DNA of 36,302 nt from a virus, in IMG/VR virus record IMGVR_UViG_3300002835_000527, positions 1-36,302 of that record. The stretch is one strand, 5' to 3'. Every line of letters starts with the position of its first letter. Within the stretch, counting starts at the first letter, position 1. Shown piece after piece: positions 1-7,463 of the stretch. A model generated the notes under the pieces. The model saw nothing but the letters and a program-made list of their open reading frames with translations, was not told the DNA's origin and did no database searches. The translations under genes and the position numbers were made by a program.

Positions 1-2
1 TT

Positions 3-299
3 CCAGGGCTTCAATCCTCCGATGACCAAGGCCAAACTGTGTATGTCTCGATAGTGCCCGAAGAAGATGGCAAACATTGGCGAGCGAGCCAGTTTAGTCT
101 TCAAAAGCCATCCACCGGAAAATTCCTTCGGGGGCAGATCAACGGCTGGAATCAAATTGAATTTGGCATCGAGTCGTATTTCGTTCAGGAAGGCGAGGGA
201 TTGAAATACGAGCGAGCAGTTCGAAGCCAAAATCTCTCGGCTGAGGTAACCATTGATCGGAACGGTAACGCCGTTTTGAAACGGCTCGTGATCAAATAA
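3..299 (+). CDS. GDYXXLXY family protein, C-terminal part (partial)
   Basis: The frame is open from the window edge and stops at TAA 297-299, so only the last ~98 residues are present. The visible part reads as a family C-terminus: a YVSIVPEEDGKHW strand, then LRGQI, FGIESYFVQEGEG, ERAVR and a final VTIDRNGNAVLKRLVI. The order 'yGIEsyFvpEGeG ... vd.dGrAvL..L.i' is what I know from GDYXXLXY proteins, which are envelope-associated and often sit beside DUF2157/DUF4401 membrane proteins. The role is unknown. A GTG at 39 could be an internal start, but the frame continues upstream without a stop, so a truncated longer gene is the simpler reading. Its host-like neighbours presumably lie left of the window. 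Family assignment is from pattern memory only. Confidence 0.65.
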   Translation, partial: PGLQSSDDQGQTVYVSIVPEEDGKHWRASQFSLQKPSTGKFLRGQINGWNQIEFGIESYFVQEGEGLKYERAVRSQNLSAEVTIDRNGNAVLKRLVIK

Positions 300-341
300 C
301 GGTACGTTTACAACCTAATTGTGGTTCTGCACGGAGCGGTT

Positions 342-411
342 CGCCCCTATTGAAGCTTTACAGAGTGGACCAATCGTGGCTAACCCTCTTGCCTTGAGCT
401 TCTCGTGAAAC
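342..411 (-). pseudogene. Deletion remnant of a tyrosine recombinase (copy 1)
   Basis: Bases 342-386 match, with few changes, the catalytic-box segment of the dead integrase copy at 2121-2705, including the stretch CGCCCCTATTGAAG. Bases 393-411 match the core-binding segment of the intact integrase (around 9344-9362, encoding FHEKLKA). The ~900 bases that separate these segments in the intact gene are missing, so this is an internal-deletion scar. It is far too short to be a gene. It shares with copy 2 an insertion absent from the intact integrase, so the two dead copies are closer relatives. Confidence 0.75.
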
Positions 412-577
412 CCAGGGATGGCTCGTATCACTCCATCCGTTGATTGATCCGCTTGCAAGTGCCTGATATCATTCAACTTCGGATCGAAGCTAGCTTGCGT
501 GATAGGCTGCGTTGATGCGGCCTACAGAGTTTAGGCTGATCCATATAAAAACAAGTTCGTCAATCGAGCATTCCATA

Positions 578-1459
578 ATGAGACAAGGGCGACTTAGTAG
601 TGGCGACGTTCGTGTTGACCAAATGCTAGACGGTGGTTTCATAAAAGGCCGTGTTGCATTGGTGCGTGGGCCAAAGGGTGTTGGCATTCGTCACCTTGGT
701 GTGTCGTTCGCTCTGCAACGCAGGGGCATTATTCTTGACTTGTCCCCTTGTCCAGCGAATTTTGATCATTCCGCTGTCGCATACGCTCAGCGCAAGTGGC
801 GACCTCGCAAGTTCGTCCGAGCTTCGGAACGTGGGCCGTCAGACTACATGCACATCTACCAATGCCTGAGCGACACTCCAGACTTGAACATTGAACCGAG
901 TCCCGTCGAATATCAAAACCTCTGCAAGCGGGTTGTTCGCAATCGTAACTGGATTGGTCGATTTCTTTATGACGGTTTTTCACGCGGCATCTGCCGCTTG
1001 ACCATTGATGGTGTCCAATCACGGGCTACGCCATACGGTGACGCGCAGCGTTCGCTGCTGACAAAGATCTTCTCCGAGTTCATTCATGTTTCCGCCGATG
1101 AATTGCGGAACGCCTCGCAAATCGTTGGCGACATTGGCGATTACAAACCGTCTGAGATCGGAATCCTGGTGATTGCTGAAACGAATGCCACAGACATGGG
1201 GACGCTTGTTGGCAAGTCGGAGGTCGAATGGAACATAGCGATCAACACTGAAGAGTTGCCCCTCAAGCTGCAAATGACATCCAGTAACTCATGGCATCCC
1301 AGAGATTGCACGACGGAATTGCGACTTGGCCGCATTAAGGGGGATTCCGATTTCTGCTTACAAATCCCAATTCACAACTTGAGCAGTCACAGCCCCGGTC
1401 CCGTGCGTTACACGATCGATGATCGCACGCAAACATTTCGTTTCAAACCGTGGTTTTGA
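578..1459 (+). CDS. KaiC/RecA-superfamily ATPase-like protein with degenerate Walker A
   Basis: The N-terminus (SSGDVRVDQMLDGGFIKG) matches the KaiC signature 'stGi..LD.ll.GGi..G', followed by a P-loop position reading GPKGVGIRHLG. The lysine and Ser/Thr of a normal GxxGxGKT/S loop are replaced by I-R, so ATP binding is doubtful. A Walker B-like strand (CRLTIDG) is near residue 146. The C-terminal segment LRLGRIKGDSDF resembles the 'R.V.K.RgS.h' strand of KaiC-like proteins. The start at ATG 578 places the KaiC motif at the N-terminus; an in-frame ATG at 512 is the alternative. The gene sits between two integrase scars and next to a LamG fragment, so it may be a decaying passenger. The fold assignment is moderately sure; function is unknown. 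Confidence 0.55.
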   Translation: MRQGRLSSGDVRVDQMLDGGFIKGRVALVRGPKGVGIRHLGVSFALQRRGIILDLSPCPANFDHSAVAYAQRKWRPRKFVRASERGPSDYMHIYQCLSDTPDLNIEPSPVEYQNLCKRVVRNRNWIGRFLYDGFSRGICRLTIDGVQSRATPYGDAQRSLLTKIFSEFIHVSADELRNASQIVGDIGDYKPSEIGILVIAETNATDMGTLVGKSEVEWNIAINTEELPLKLQMTSSNSWHPRDCTTELRLGRIKGDSDFCLQIPIHNLSSHSPGPVRYTIDDRTQTFRFKPWF

Positions 1460-1804
1460 CGAACAAGTCGGTCAACCGGAGCGGCGGATTCGCCAGACGA
1501 CGTCACCAAGGACCAACTCGCGGTAACTGTCATCGACGGTTCGAGATTCGTAAACGGGGAATGGACGATGGTTACTTTCACGTTCGAAGACGTCAATCCT
1601 CGCGGCCAAGAGCAGTCAGTCGCCAAAATATACCAAAACGAAAAATTGGAGGGAGAAATCCGTCAATCACTTCACATTCAATGGATGGAACCGGGCACAC
1701 CGAAAGCCGCACAAAACGCTGCGATCTTCCTCGGTATTAACTATGTTGGTGGTGTCGACGATTTGCGGATTTACGAGCTTGCATTGTCTCAACTACGACT
1801 TTAA
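1460..1804 (+). pseudogene. LamG/concanavalin-like domain fragment
   Basis: Directly after the KaiC-like gene and in the same frame, the sequence encodes a typical LamG-like C-terminal half: VNGEWTMVTFTFED, then a KIYQNEKLEGEI hairpin, IFLGINYVGGVDDLRIYELAL and a stop at 1802-1804. In planctomycetes these modules form the sugar- or protein-binding part of large secreted proteins ('W..va.tfd ... lY.nG ... lG....ggiDdlriYnrALs'). There is no start codon before ATG 1568, no signal peptide and no first half of the domain. I therefore read it as the end of a gene whose front was lost by rearrangement. Confidence 0.6.
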
Positions 1805-2120
1805 ATGCTCCACGATCGGACTGAATAACTCTATTACGGTAGGAACACGAACAGGTAGCCAGGGTTGGCTAGGAAGGAGCTCTCACCAATTCGATTCGGT
1901 AGGCGCCGGTGCTCTCGTAAATACTGTTTCCGCAGGCGGAACTGTGATCTCCAATGCAAAAGCTAAACCTTGGGGGCAAACCGTCGCATAACTCTGCGCG
2001 CCTGAAGGCTGCTTGATCGAAGTTTGCACCCCTGTTGGCGGTTAATCCATAGTCAAATCAAAAACTGCGGCTAAATCAGGAGAGGGTTCCCGTTGCCGGG
2101 CACCCTTCGTACATCGTGCT
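1805..2120. other. Gene-free stretch between LamG fragment and integrase remnant
   Basis: About 316 bases without a convincing gene. A frame at 1743-1991 is an overlapping shadow of the LamG fragment and its product (rich in S, T, G and V) has no recognisable motif. No clear hairpin, RNA gene or repeat was seen. Its right edge coincides with the stop codon of integrase copy 2. Confidence 0.5.
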
Positions 2121-2705
2121 TCACCTCTCGACTATCCCCTTCTTCGCCCCGGCTGCCTTGGCAAAATCATCTTCGGTAACCAGCAGGTAACTCTGCTGGG
2201 CGATCCGAGGCGAGATGCCAAGCCAAGAACAAACCACATGCAGTGGGTACTCGCGTTGGAGTTCCGTCTGCCGGCTGGCCCGCCCCTATTGAAGCGTTAC
2301 AGAGTGGAACAATCGTGGCCAACCCGGGACGCCGGCGCGGCGCAGGAGGCGCGTCATCTCGCTGCGTTGATTTGCATTCTTCCAGCCCATCGCCGTGTTG
2401 GCTGCGGCTCGGTACTGTGGAGCTGCGACCACATGTTCGCTCTTGTCTCCGAAGATCTCGAAGGCTTCGTCAAGGATGGGTCGCAGTTCGGGAAAGATTG
2501 GGCAGCTGCGAATGCCACGGCCTTCGTGGTGCTCGACCTTTTGCACGGGGATGCTCATCCGATTCATCTCCCAATCGATGTCGTCCCAGCGAAGCGATAG
2601 CGTCTTAGGGTGTGCGAAGCCCACCGTAGCGAGTCAGGCCCAAGATCACTTGCCAAACCGGGTTGGCCTTCTTCATCAGCTTGTCGACCACCACGCGAGG
2701 GAAAA
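2121..2705 (-). pseudogene. Inactivated tyrosine recombinase, C-terminal half (copy 2)
   Basis: Read leftward from about 2705, this is a close copy of residues ~205-385 of the intact integrase at 8594-9793: VVDKLMKKANPVWQVILGL, RYGGLRTP, LSLRWDDIDWE, VEHHEGRGIRSCPIFPELRP, the AANTAMGWKNAN stretch, WLGISPRIAQQSYLLVTEDDF and its own stop (2121-2123). Three lesions are visible. The N-terminal half is gone beyond 2705. A 2-base loss just after RTP (around 2610) shifts the frame and creates TAA. A 15-base in-frame insertion inside the catalytic HxxR box (around 2286-2303) carries a TAG. It cannot make an active recombinase. The intact paralogue lies 6 kb to the right. Confidence 0.9.
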
Positions 2706-2876
2706 AGTCGATCCGTTCGCTTTTCTTTTGTAGAATTGACTTTCATTTATTGCACTCATTCGCAAGGGCTCTTCGGACGATGTTTTGGTAGAATGCGAAA
2801 AACCTACAGTTCGCCGACGAGTCTCGTTTCGCTAGGATCTGTTTTGAATTTGTAGCCTTGTGGAAAAACCATCGAC

Positions 2877-3350
2877 ATGAATAAGCCATCGGTGTATTTC
2901 GAAACTACTGTGGTTGGACATATCGCTGCCCGACAGCAGTCAGATATCATCGTTGCCGCTCGCCAACTTTCTTCTTGTCGCTGGTGGTCGTGTCGAGACA
3001 AATACCGAATCGTCATCTCTCAGGTTGTGATCGATGAATGTTCTGCAGGAGACCCAACGGCTGCAACCGAAAGGCTTGAGTTGCTTGCCGACATGGAGGT
3101 TCTGGCACTATCCTCGGAAGCAGAAAGCTTGGCGACCGAACTGATACTCCGTCACGGAATTCCAAGATCCGAGCCTCGAGATGCACTTCACATTTCCCTT
3201 GCCGCAGTCCACGGGATACAATTCCTGGTGACATGGAACTTTCGACATATCGCAAACGCCGAAACGCGTGCATCGATTGAGCAAATCTGTCGAGATTGCG
3301 GATACAACCCACCGTCGATTTGTTCGCCGGATGAACTGCTAGGAGCTTAG
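2877..3350 (+). CDS. VapC-like PIN-domain toxin
   Basis: The 157-residue product has the PIN ribonuclease layout. An N-terminal acidic position lies in VYFETTVVGH, a second in SQVVIDECSAGD (the conserved 'ElVl.E.saGD' box), a third in RDALHISLAAVHG, followed by FLVTWNFRHIANA and a CGYNPPSICSPDELLG tail. This is the pattern of a well-known VapC subgroup. PIN toxins cleave RNA in the cytoplasm using Mg2+ held by these acidic residues; the exact target cannot be read. The start ATG 2877 is preceded by a purine-rich GTGGAAAAACC. A small gene follows after 3 bases and is the likely antitoxin, so toxin precedes partner, as is usual for this subgroup. The pair sits between two mobile-element scars, as expected for an addiction or stability module. 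Confidence 0.82.
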   Translation: MNKPSVYFETTVVGHIAARQQSDIIVAARQLSSCRWWSCRDKYRIVISQVVIDECSAGDPTAATERLELLADMEVLALSSEAESLATELILRHGIPRSEPRDALHISLAAVHGIQFLVTWNFRHIANAETRASIEQICRDCGYNPPSICSPDELLGA

Positions 3351-3353
3351 AAA

Positions 3354-3572
3354 ATGACGACCGATTCTATCAATGATGAAATTCTAAGAATCAAACGCGA
3401 ACTGGCTGCACAGTTTGGAAATGATCTTGAGAAGATCGTCGCCGACATCAAGTCGAGGGAACGAAACACGATTACACTCCCAGCTCGAAAATACGATCCC
3501 CAGTCCATGGCACCCACAACCCGGCAGCCCAAGCTGGTCTCCAGTGATATCTCTGCTCCTACAGTTCCTTAA
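3354..3572 (+). CDS. Putative antitoxin partner of the PIN toxin
   Basis: The 72-residue product begins with a helical, charged segment (NDEILRIKRELAAQFGNDL) followed by EKIVADIKSRERN and a Pro/Ser/Thr-rich tail that looks unstructured. The pattern 'DEI..ir.ela..Fg.Dl..i..d.k.re' is familiar from small proteins encoded just downstream of this PIN subgroup. The start is 3 bases after the toxin stop, so the two are translationally coupled. No DNA-binding fold can be seen, so autoregulation is uncertain. The antitoxin role is inferred from position and family resemblance. Confidence 0.7.
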   Translation: MTTDSINDEILRIKRELAAQFGNDLEKIVADIKSRERNTITLPARKYDPQSMAPTTRQPKLVSSDISAPTVP

Positions 3573-3692
3573 AACAGAAGGCATTGCCCGTTCGGTGTAA
3601 TGTTCTTGGGACTACTGAAATTTTCCCACCTTTCGAACTCTTCAAAACTGCAGGGAAAACAGGAAAAAGTTCGGTTCCTGTCCTCTCCGCTC

Positions 3693-3719
3693 AAAAACCC
3701 TGGTTTTCCCAGGGTTTTT
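3693..3719. terminator. Bidirectional intrinsic terminator
   Basis: AAAAACCCTGG (3693-3703), a 5-base loop TTTTC and CCAGGGTTTTT (3709-3719) form an 11-bp perfect stem with an A-run on one side and a T-run on the other, so it can terminate from either direction. It lies 120 bases after the antitoxin and also downstream, on the minus strand, of the tRNA scar at 3887-3906. Confidence 0.85.
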
Positions 3720-3886
3720 CGCATATTCGGCCAATTGCTTTGGCTTTCCTGCCTATCCATGCATGTCCATGCCTGCAGGTGCTGCGTCGTCTTGTGCGCT
3801 GCCTTGGACCCTGGTGAGTCGTCGAGTGAGTCGCCAGAGTCGTCCCCGAACCCTCGTTTTTCCAGGGAAAACATGTGGTTTTGTAG

Positions 3887-3906
3887 TGGAGGTGCAGGAT
3901 TCGAAC
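3887..3906 (-). other. tRNA 3'-end fragment, possible att scar
   Basis: On the minus strand the 20 bases read as a T-loop (TTCGAAT), a 3' T-stem (CCTGC) and a 3' acceptor strand (ACCTCCA). Upstream bases do not pair with the T-stem (CCTAG against CCTGC) and no D-arm, anticodon arm or 5' acceptor is found to the right. It therefore looks like only the last ~20 bases of a tRNA, the segment tRNA-targeting integrases use as attachment core. The identity of the tRNA cannot be read. Confidence 0.5.
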
Positions 3907-4223
3907 TAGGGACGTGATGTTTTGAAGTGCGGCCACGGTGAGACGAGGATCCCAAGAAAGCCAATCACACGCTCGTAGGCTCTTCGGAAGTCAATGTCCT
4001 GACCCGATTGGCGTTGGTTGCCATCTGCCTATCCCCGCATTTGTTCGGTCGAGAAACGATTCGTGGGTGGAACGCATTTGCGTGTCCGTTTTGCAACTGC
4101 CTGTTTGAGGAAAAATTCCCGTTGAAAAACTTGACTTGCAGATTTCAGATCCTTACATTCAACGGCTCTAGGGATGTCAATGCCCATCTTGACGCTTACC
4201 TTTCAAATACTTGGAGCTTCGTC

Positions 4224-4649
4224 ATGCGTGATCGAATTCGGCTGATAACAAGTGGTTTGGGAATGTTACTGTTCGCTCTTGGTGGTTTTTGGGCCGTTGC
4301 CGGAGAAAGCCTGTTTGCGCCATCTCGCAATGTACGACTGCTTGAACGAAGTGAGACCGAATGGATTGAAGGCGGATATCCATGGTGGATTTGTGTTGAT
4401 CGCGCCCCATGCCAAGACCCAAATCCTTGTCCCACTACGTCTACCTGCGATAGTTCGAACAACAATCCAAATTGCGGTATTCAATACTACCCAGGATACA
4501 ACAACTGTTCGTCTACGTTCGCAAGCACCGGCTGTGGGAATATTTTGAATGGTACGTGCGTTTTGTTGGCAGGTGGAGGTTGGGAATGGACTCCGATTCC
4601 GACAACAGGCACACCAGCATGCGGTGGTTCTATTTGCAACGCGTACTGA
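4224..4649 (+). CDS. Small secreted Cys-rich protein
   Basis: ATG 4224 has GGAG at 4213-4216, 7 bases ahead, so it is preferred over the longer frame from 4008. The ~141-residue product starts with a signal-type segment (MRDRIRLI followed by a hydrophobic stretch around GMLLFALGGFWAVAG). After residue ~50 it holds ten cysteines spaced among Asn, Pro, Thr and Ser (for example CVDRAPCQDPNPC and CGGSIC), an even number that suits disulfide bonding outside the cytoplasm. There is no known domain. An LGG in the hydrophobic segment loosely recalls the double-glycine site cut by C39 peptidases, but its -4 and -12 positions fit poorly. It is the first gene of an apparent operon with a C39-domain gene and a pseudopilin, so a role in the same envelope system is plausible. 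Confidence 0.7.
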   Translation: MRDRIRLITSGLGMLLFALGGFWAVAGESLFAPSRNVRLLERSETEWIEGGYPWWICVDRAPCQDPNPCPTTSTCDSSNNNPNCGIQYYPGYNNCSSTFASTGCGNILNGTCVLLAGGGWEWTPIPTTGTPACGGSICNAY

Positions 4650-4743
4650 ATCAGTCTTGCCGTTCTGATTGGAGCCAGATTCCGATTGGCCCGCCGACCT
4701 TGATTTGACAGAAGGCATCCTCCCCAATCACAAGAGAAACGCT

Positions 4744-5748
4744 ATGAAGTTGCGATTTGCGATTTTGTTCATCGGGCTTCTGATGTGCTTTTCCACGAAT
4801 GCCTTATTGATCGGACAAGACAGAGGCCAGCATCCGTTTGACCTATTGGCTTTTGACTACTTGTCCAAATGTGAGAGCAAGTCCATCAATTGTTCCGTTC
4901 AGCTGAATTTGGAGGGAAACGCTGTTTTCACACCGGAAGCAAAAGGGGACTCGAATTTGGGTAAGTGGCAATTCAACCCCGAACAGGGGCTTCGGTTCGA
5001 CTTGCCCTTTCTGAGTGGGACGCATTCTCAGTCGACATTTGGGCATGGTTCACATATTGCTGAACTCTGGATACCCGCGGATGAAAAAGCCAAAGGACAC
5101 GGACAGATAGCGCAGCAAGGGAACTTGTTTACCTCTCGATATTGGCCGATGTGGATCGATTGGTATCAAAACACTAATGTTGTGCTAAATCCGCAGGAAA
5201 TTACTATCAAATCATCTGCCAAAACCCTGGAAATTAAAATGCCAGGGAATCCTTCGATATTCGTTACCTTTCTGGAGTCGCCGAATGGACTACAGATTAC
5301 GAAACTGAACTCGTCCGTGAAGAACCCCAATTTCTCCATCAACTTTGAGCGTACATTCGAGAATATACTAGTGGACGGTATTTGGATTCCAAAGAGTTGT
5401 GTCGAACTGACTTCCGGATCCAATGGTGATGGAAAGCTCCAACTCTATTTCTCCGACATATCGTTGGATTCCAAAGGACGAATCGATTGGGATGTTGAAT
5501 TTCCGCCCGGCACCAAAGTCAACGATCATGTCAATAAACAATACTACGAGGTAAGCAAGTCTAACGATCCGATTAGTTCTATAGAGTCAATGGCGAATCA
5601 TGCAAGACGCACTGACATTTCCAAACCATCGCTTTTTGGAGTTTTCTCCAAACCGTCGAATTGGCAGTTTTCGATCGTTGCTTTGGTTTTCGCAACCACC
5701 TGCATTGTTGTGTTGGCAATTGCAATTAGAACAAGGATAAAGTCATGA
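4744..5748 (+). CDS. Exported protein with C-terminal membrane anchor, unknown function
   Basis: The start ATG 4744 gives a clear signal peptide (MKLRFAILFIGLLMCFSTNA). A longer frame from 4669 would bury it. The ~334-residue product has no domain I recognise. It looks beta-rich, with many Trp/Tyr and alternating hydrophobic residues (for example KWQFNPEQGLRFDLPF, KSSAKTLEIKMPG, GKLQLYFSDISL), and ends with a membrane helix (residues ~308-328) and a short basic tail RTRIKS. This gives a type I topology with most of the chain outside the cytoplasmic membrane. The gene follows the Cys-rich protein by ~95 bases and overlaps the C39-domain gene by 4 bases (ATGA at 5745), indicating coupled translation. 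It may be a scaffold or substrate-handling partner of the peptidase; that is inference. Confidence 0.75.
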   Translation: MKLRFAILFIGLLMCFSTNALLIGQDRGQHPFDLLAFDYLSKCESKSINCSVQLNLEGNAVFTPEAKGDSNLGKWQFNPEQGLRFDLPFLSGTHSQSTFGHGSHIAELWIPADEKAKGHGQIAQQGNLFTSRYWPMWIDWYQNTNVVLNPQEITIKSSAKTLEIKMPGNPSIFVTFLESPNGLQITKLNSSVKNPNFSINFERTFENILVDGIWIPKSCVELTSGSNGDGKLQLYFSDISLDSKGRIDWDVEFPPGTKVNDHVNKQYYEVSKSNDPISSIESMANHARRTDISKPSLFGVFSKPSNWQFSIVALVFATTCIVVLAIAIRTRIKS

Positions 5749-7463
5749 ACCGGGGTATGAGAATACTGCTTGCCTTCGCACTTTGTTCGCTCGTCAGTTT
5801 GTGCAAGTCCTATGGCGGCTATTCAATTCCGCCAATAGGTAAGCTGTCGACAAACCCGAGTTGCGGCGTTACTGCAACAGCGATTTTTGTTGCTGCGTCA
5901 GGCAAGTCTATCAATGTTCGAAACTACGTCACCGAGCACAATACTTCTAAGTCGTCGCATACAATTGATGAAATTGTAAAGATGGTGTCGGATCAATCTA
6001 TCCGGGTTCGACCTATTAAAGCTGACGTGCAAAGTCTTTTTGGAGTCGTGCAAAAGCCTTTTATCGCACACCTGTCAACAAAAGGATTACCGGGGCACTT
6101 TGCGGTAGTTTTTCCGTCAGCAACAAATTGGACCGTTCTCGATCCTCGGCTCCATGCGCCAATTGTCGTTGAAAAACGCGATATTCGAGACGTCGCGTTT
6201 AGCGGGGCATGGATCATTCACAATTCTGACTATTCGAACTTTACTGGCAATCATTGGGCGACCTTAATCATCGTGAGCGTTTTGATTGTTGGTGCTTTAT
6301 TGTTTTTGGGATCGCAAGCCTTAGCTCGGACTGGTACGTCGGGTTCAATGGACTCTGCAAGTTCCTTAATTTCGCCACTTGCGCTATTGCTCACGTGTTC
6401 ATTTTTTGGCGGCTGTCAACAAAAAACTTCGGACTCAAACATTGAGTCCACTCACACACTTACGAGACCTCTCGCTGTTGATCGCAAAGAGTCGATGTTT
6501 GAGTCAGCCAAATTAGTCACCCTCGAAAGAGTTGATTTTCCGAAGGAGATTGCAGAAGGAGAACATTCCGAAGTCATTGCCCATCTTACTAACGTGAGTG
6601 CCAATAGTTTGTCGATGGAGAATTTTGTATCTGGATCACCTTGCTGCTCAACGTTTGTACTAAGATCTCTAAGTTCGAAGTCGGTCGAACCAGGAAGCAC
6701 CTTCTCTGCTCACTATATCGCTTACGGTCGTGTGGATGGCATGGCGGAGACTCTGGAAATCCAAATTGCAGTTGGCGAAGATAAGCAAGTCATCGTCACT
6801 CCTTCGTCTATTCGCCTAATCCGTCCTGCATATCGAGTTCTTGGCCCCATTGATGTGGACTTTGGCGAAATCAACAGAGGTGACGACGCTGTAGTCTCTC
6901 AAAACATCATAGTGCGATCCACTACTGAATCGTTCTTGGGAAAGGATGCGATCTCGATATTGACCGGAATTGGCGAACTAACAGCGGATGTAGGTGAGCC
7001 CGAATTCATTGGAGTCCAGTTACAGAACCAGCAATGGAATTTTCCGGTTACCTTCCGACTCAATACCGAGCGATTTGAGCCAGGGCCGTTCGCATACGGT
7101 TGTTCGGGAGAGTTAAATAAACAGTCGTTTAAAATTCATGTACGTGGAAGAATACGTGCTGAATGGAGCCTTTCTGGTTCGCGAACACCAAGGATATTGG
7201 TCAAAGATGGTCACGTGGTTCCTTCCTTGTTGCGACTTACATCATCGCATACCGGATACACGATCAAGAGCGTCGAAATAGCCAATTCATCGATGATTAC
7301 AGCGAACATCGTCGAAAGTAAGGTCTTGCAACTTTCCCCCCAATCCAACATTCCGGATTCAAAGGTTCCCCATGATGAAGCCGCGACAATCTCACTTATC
7401 GTTACCCCAGATACTGGGAGCGATCTGAAACTAGACTTTCAAGCGACGGTTTCAAGGAGATGA
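5745..7463 (+). CDS. C39-like peptidase domain fused to lipobox/DUF1573-like half
   Basis: An N-terminal signal (LLAFALCSLVSLC) is followed by a C39-type papain-like domain with candidate catalytic residues Cys40 (NPSCGVTATA), His118 (PGHFAVVF) and Asp133 (TVLDPR). A membrane helix follows (~168-188). A second hydrophobic stretch ends in a lipobox-like FFGGC (~225). The rest (~245-572) is beta-rich with DUF1573-like features: FPKEIAEGEHSEVIAHLTN, a CC pair in SGSPCCSTF, and DVDFGEINRGD. C39 domains cut double-glycine leaders of exported peptides; here no ABC exporter is attached, and the domain would face outside. An in-frame ATG at 6348 could start a separate lipoprotein, so the gene may be a fusion of two ancestral genes. 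It overlaps both neighbours by ATGA, so the operon is tight. Confidence 0.75.
   Translation: MNRGMRILLAFALCSLVSLCKSYGGYSIPPIGKLSTNPSCGVTATAIFVAASGKSINVRNYVTEHNTSKSSHTIDEIVKMVSDQSIRVRPIKADVQSLFGVVQKPFIAHLSTKGLPGHFAVVFPSATNWTVLDPRLHAPIVVEKRDIRDVAFSGAWIIHNSDYSNFTGNHWATLIIVSVLIVGALLFLGSQALARTGTSGSMDSASSLISPLALLLTCSFFGGCQQKTSDSNIESTHTLTRPLAVDRKESMFESAKLVTLERVDFPKEIAEGEHSEVIAHLTNVSANSLSMENFVSGSPCCSTFVLRSLSSKSVEPGSTFSAHYIAYGRVDGMAETLEIQIAVGEDKQVIVTPSSIRLIRPAYRVLGPIDVDFGEINRGDDAVVSQNIIVRSTTESFLGKDAISILTGIGELTADVGEPEFIGVQLQNQQWNFPVTFRLNTERFEPGPFAYGCSGELNKQSFKIHVRGRIRAEWSLSGSRTPRILVKDGHVVPSLLRLTSSHTGYTIKSVEIANSSMITANIVESKVLQLSPQSNIPDSKVPHDEAATISLIVTPDTGSDLKLDFQATVSRR

Larger units (their letters stand above)
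3573..4223. other. 650-base intergenic region with terminators and tRNA scar
   Basis: No convincing gene. Short frames here (3569-3964 minus, 3584-3917 plus) have unnatural Ser/Pro/Lys/Cys-rich products and no start signals. The region holds a strong hairpin terminator (3693-3719), a weaker hairpin (CCCT/AGGG around 3851-3867) and a 20-base tRNA 3' end (3887-3906), each listed or discussed separately. The bases from 4008 are in frame with the next gene but look non-coding before ATG 4224. Confidence 0.6.

Noticed and set aside
342-365. CGCCCCTATTGAAGC as a CRISPR repeat
   Set aside because: The string loosely recalls some CRISPR repeat ends, but there are only two copies, 1.9 kb apart, both inside integrase remnants and without spacers.
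3569-3964. 131-codon minus-strand frame in the intergenic region
   Set aside because: Its product is Ser/Pro/Asn-rich, it crosses the terminator and the tRNA scar, and it has no start signal.
3887-3975. Complete tRNA gene on the minus strand
   Set aside because: Only the last ~20 bases fit a tRNA; the T-stem does not pair and no anticodon or D-arm follows.
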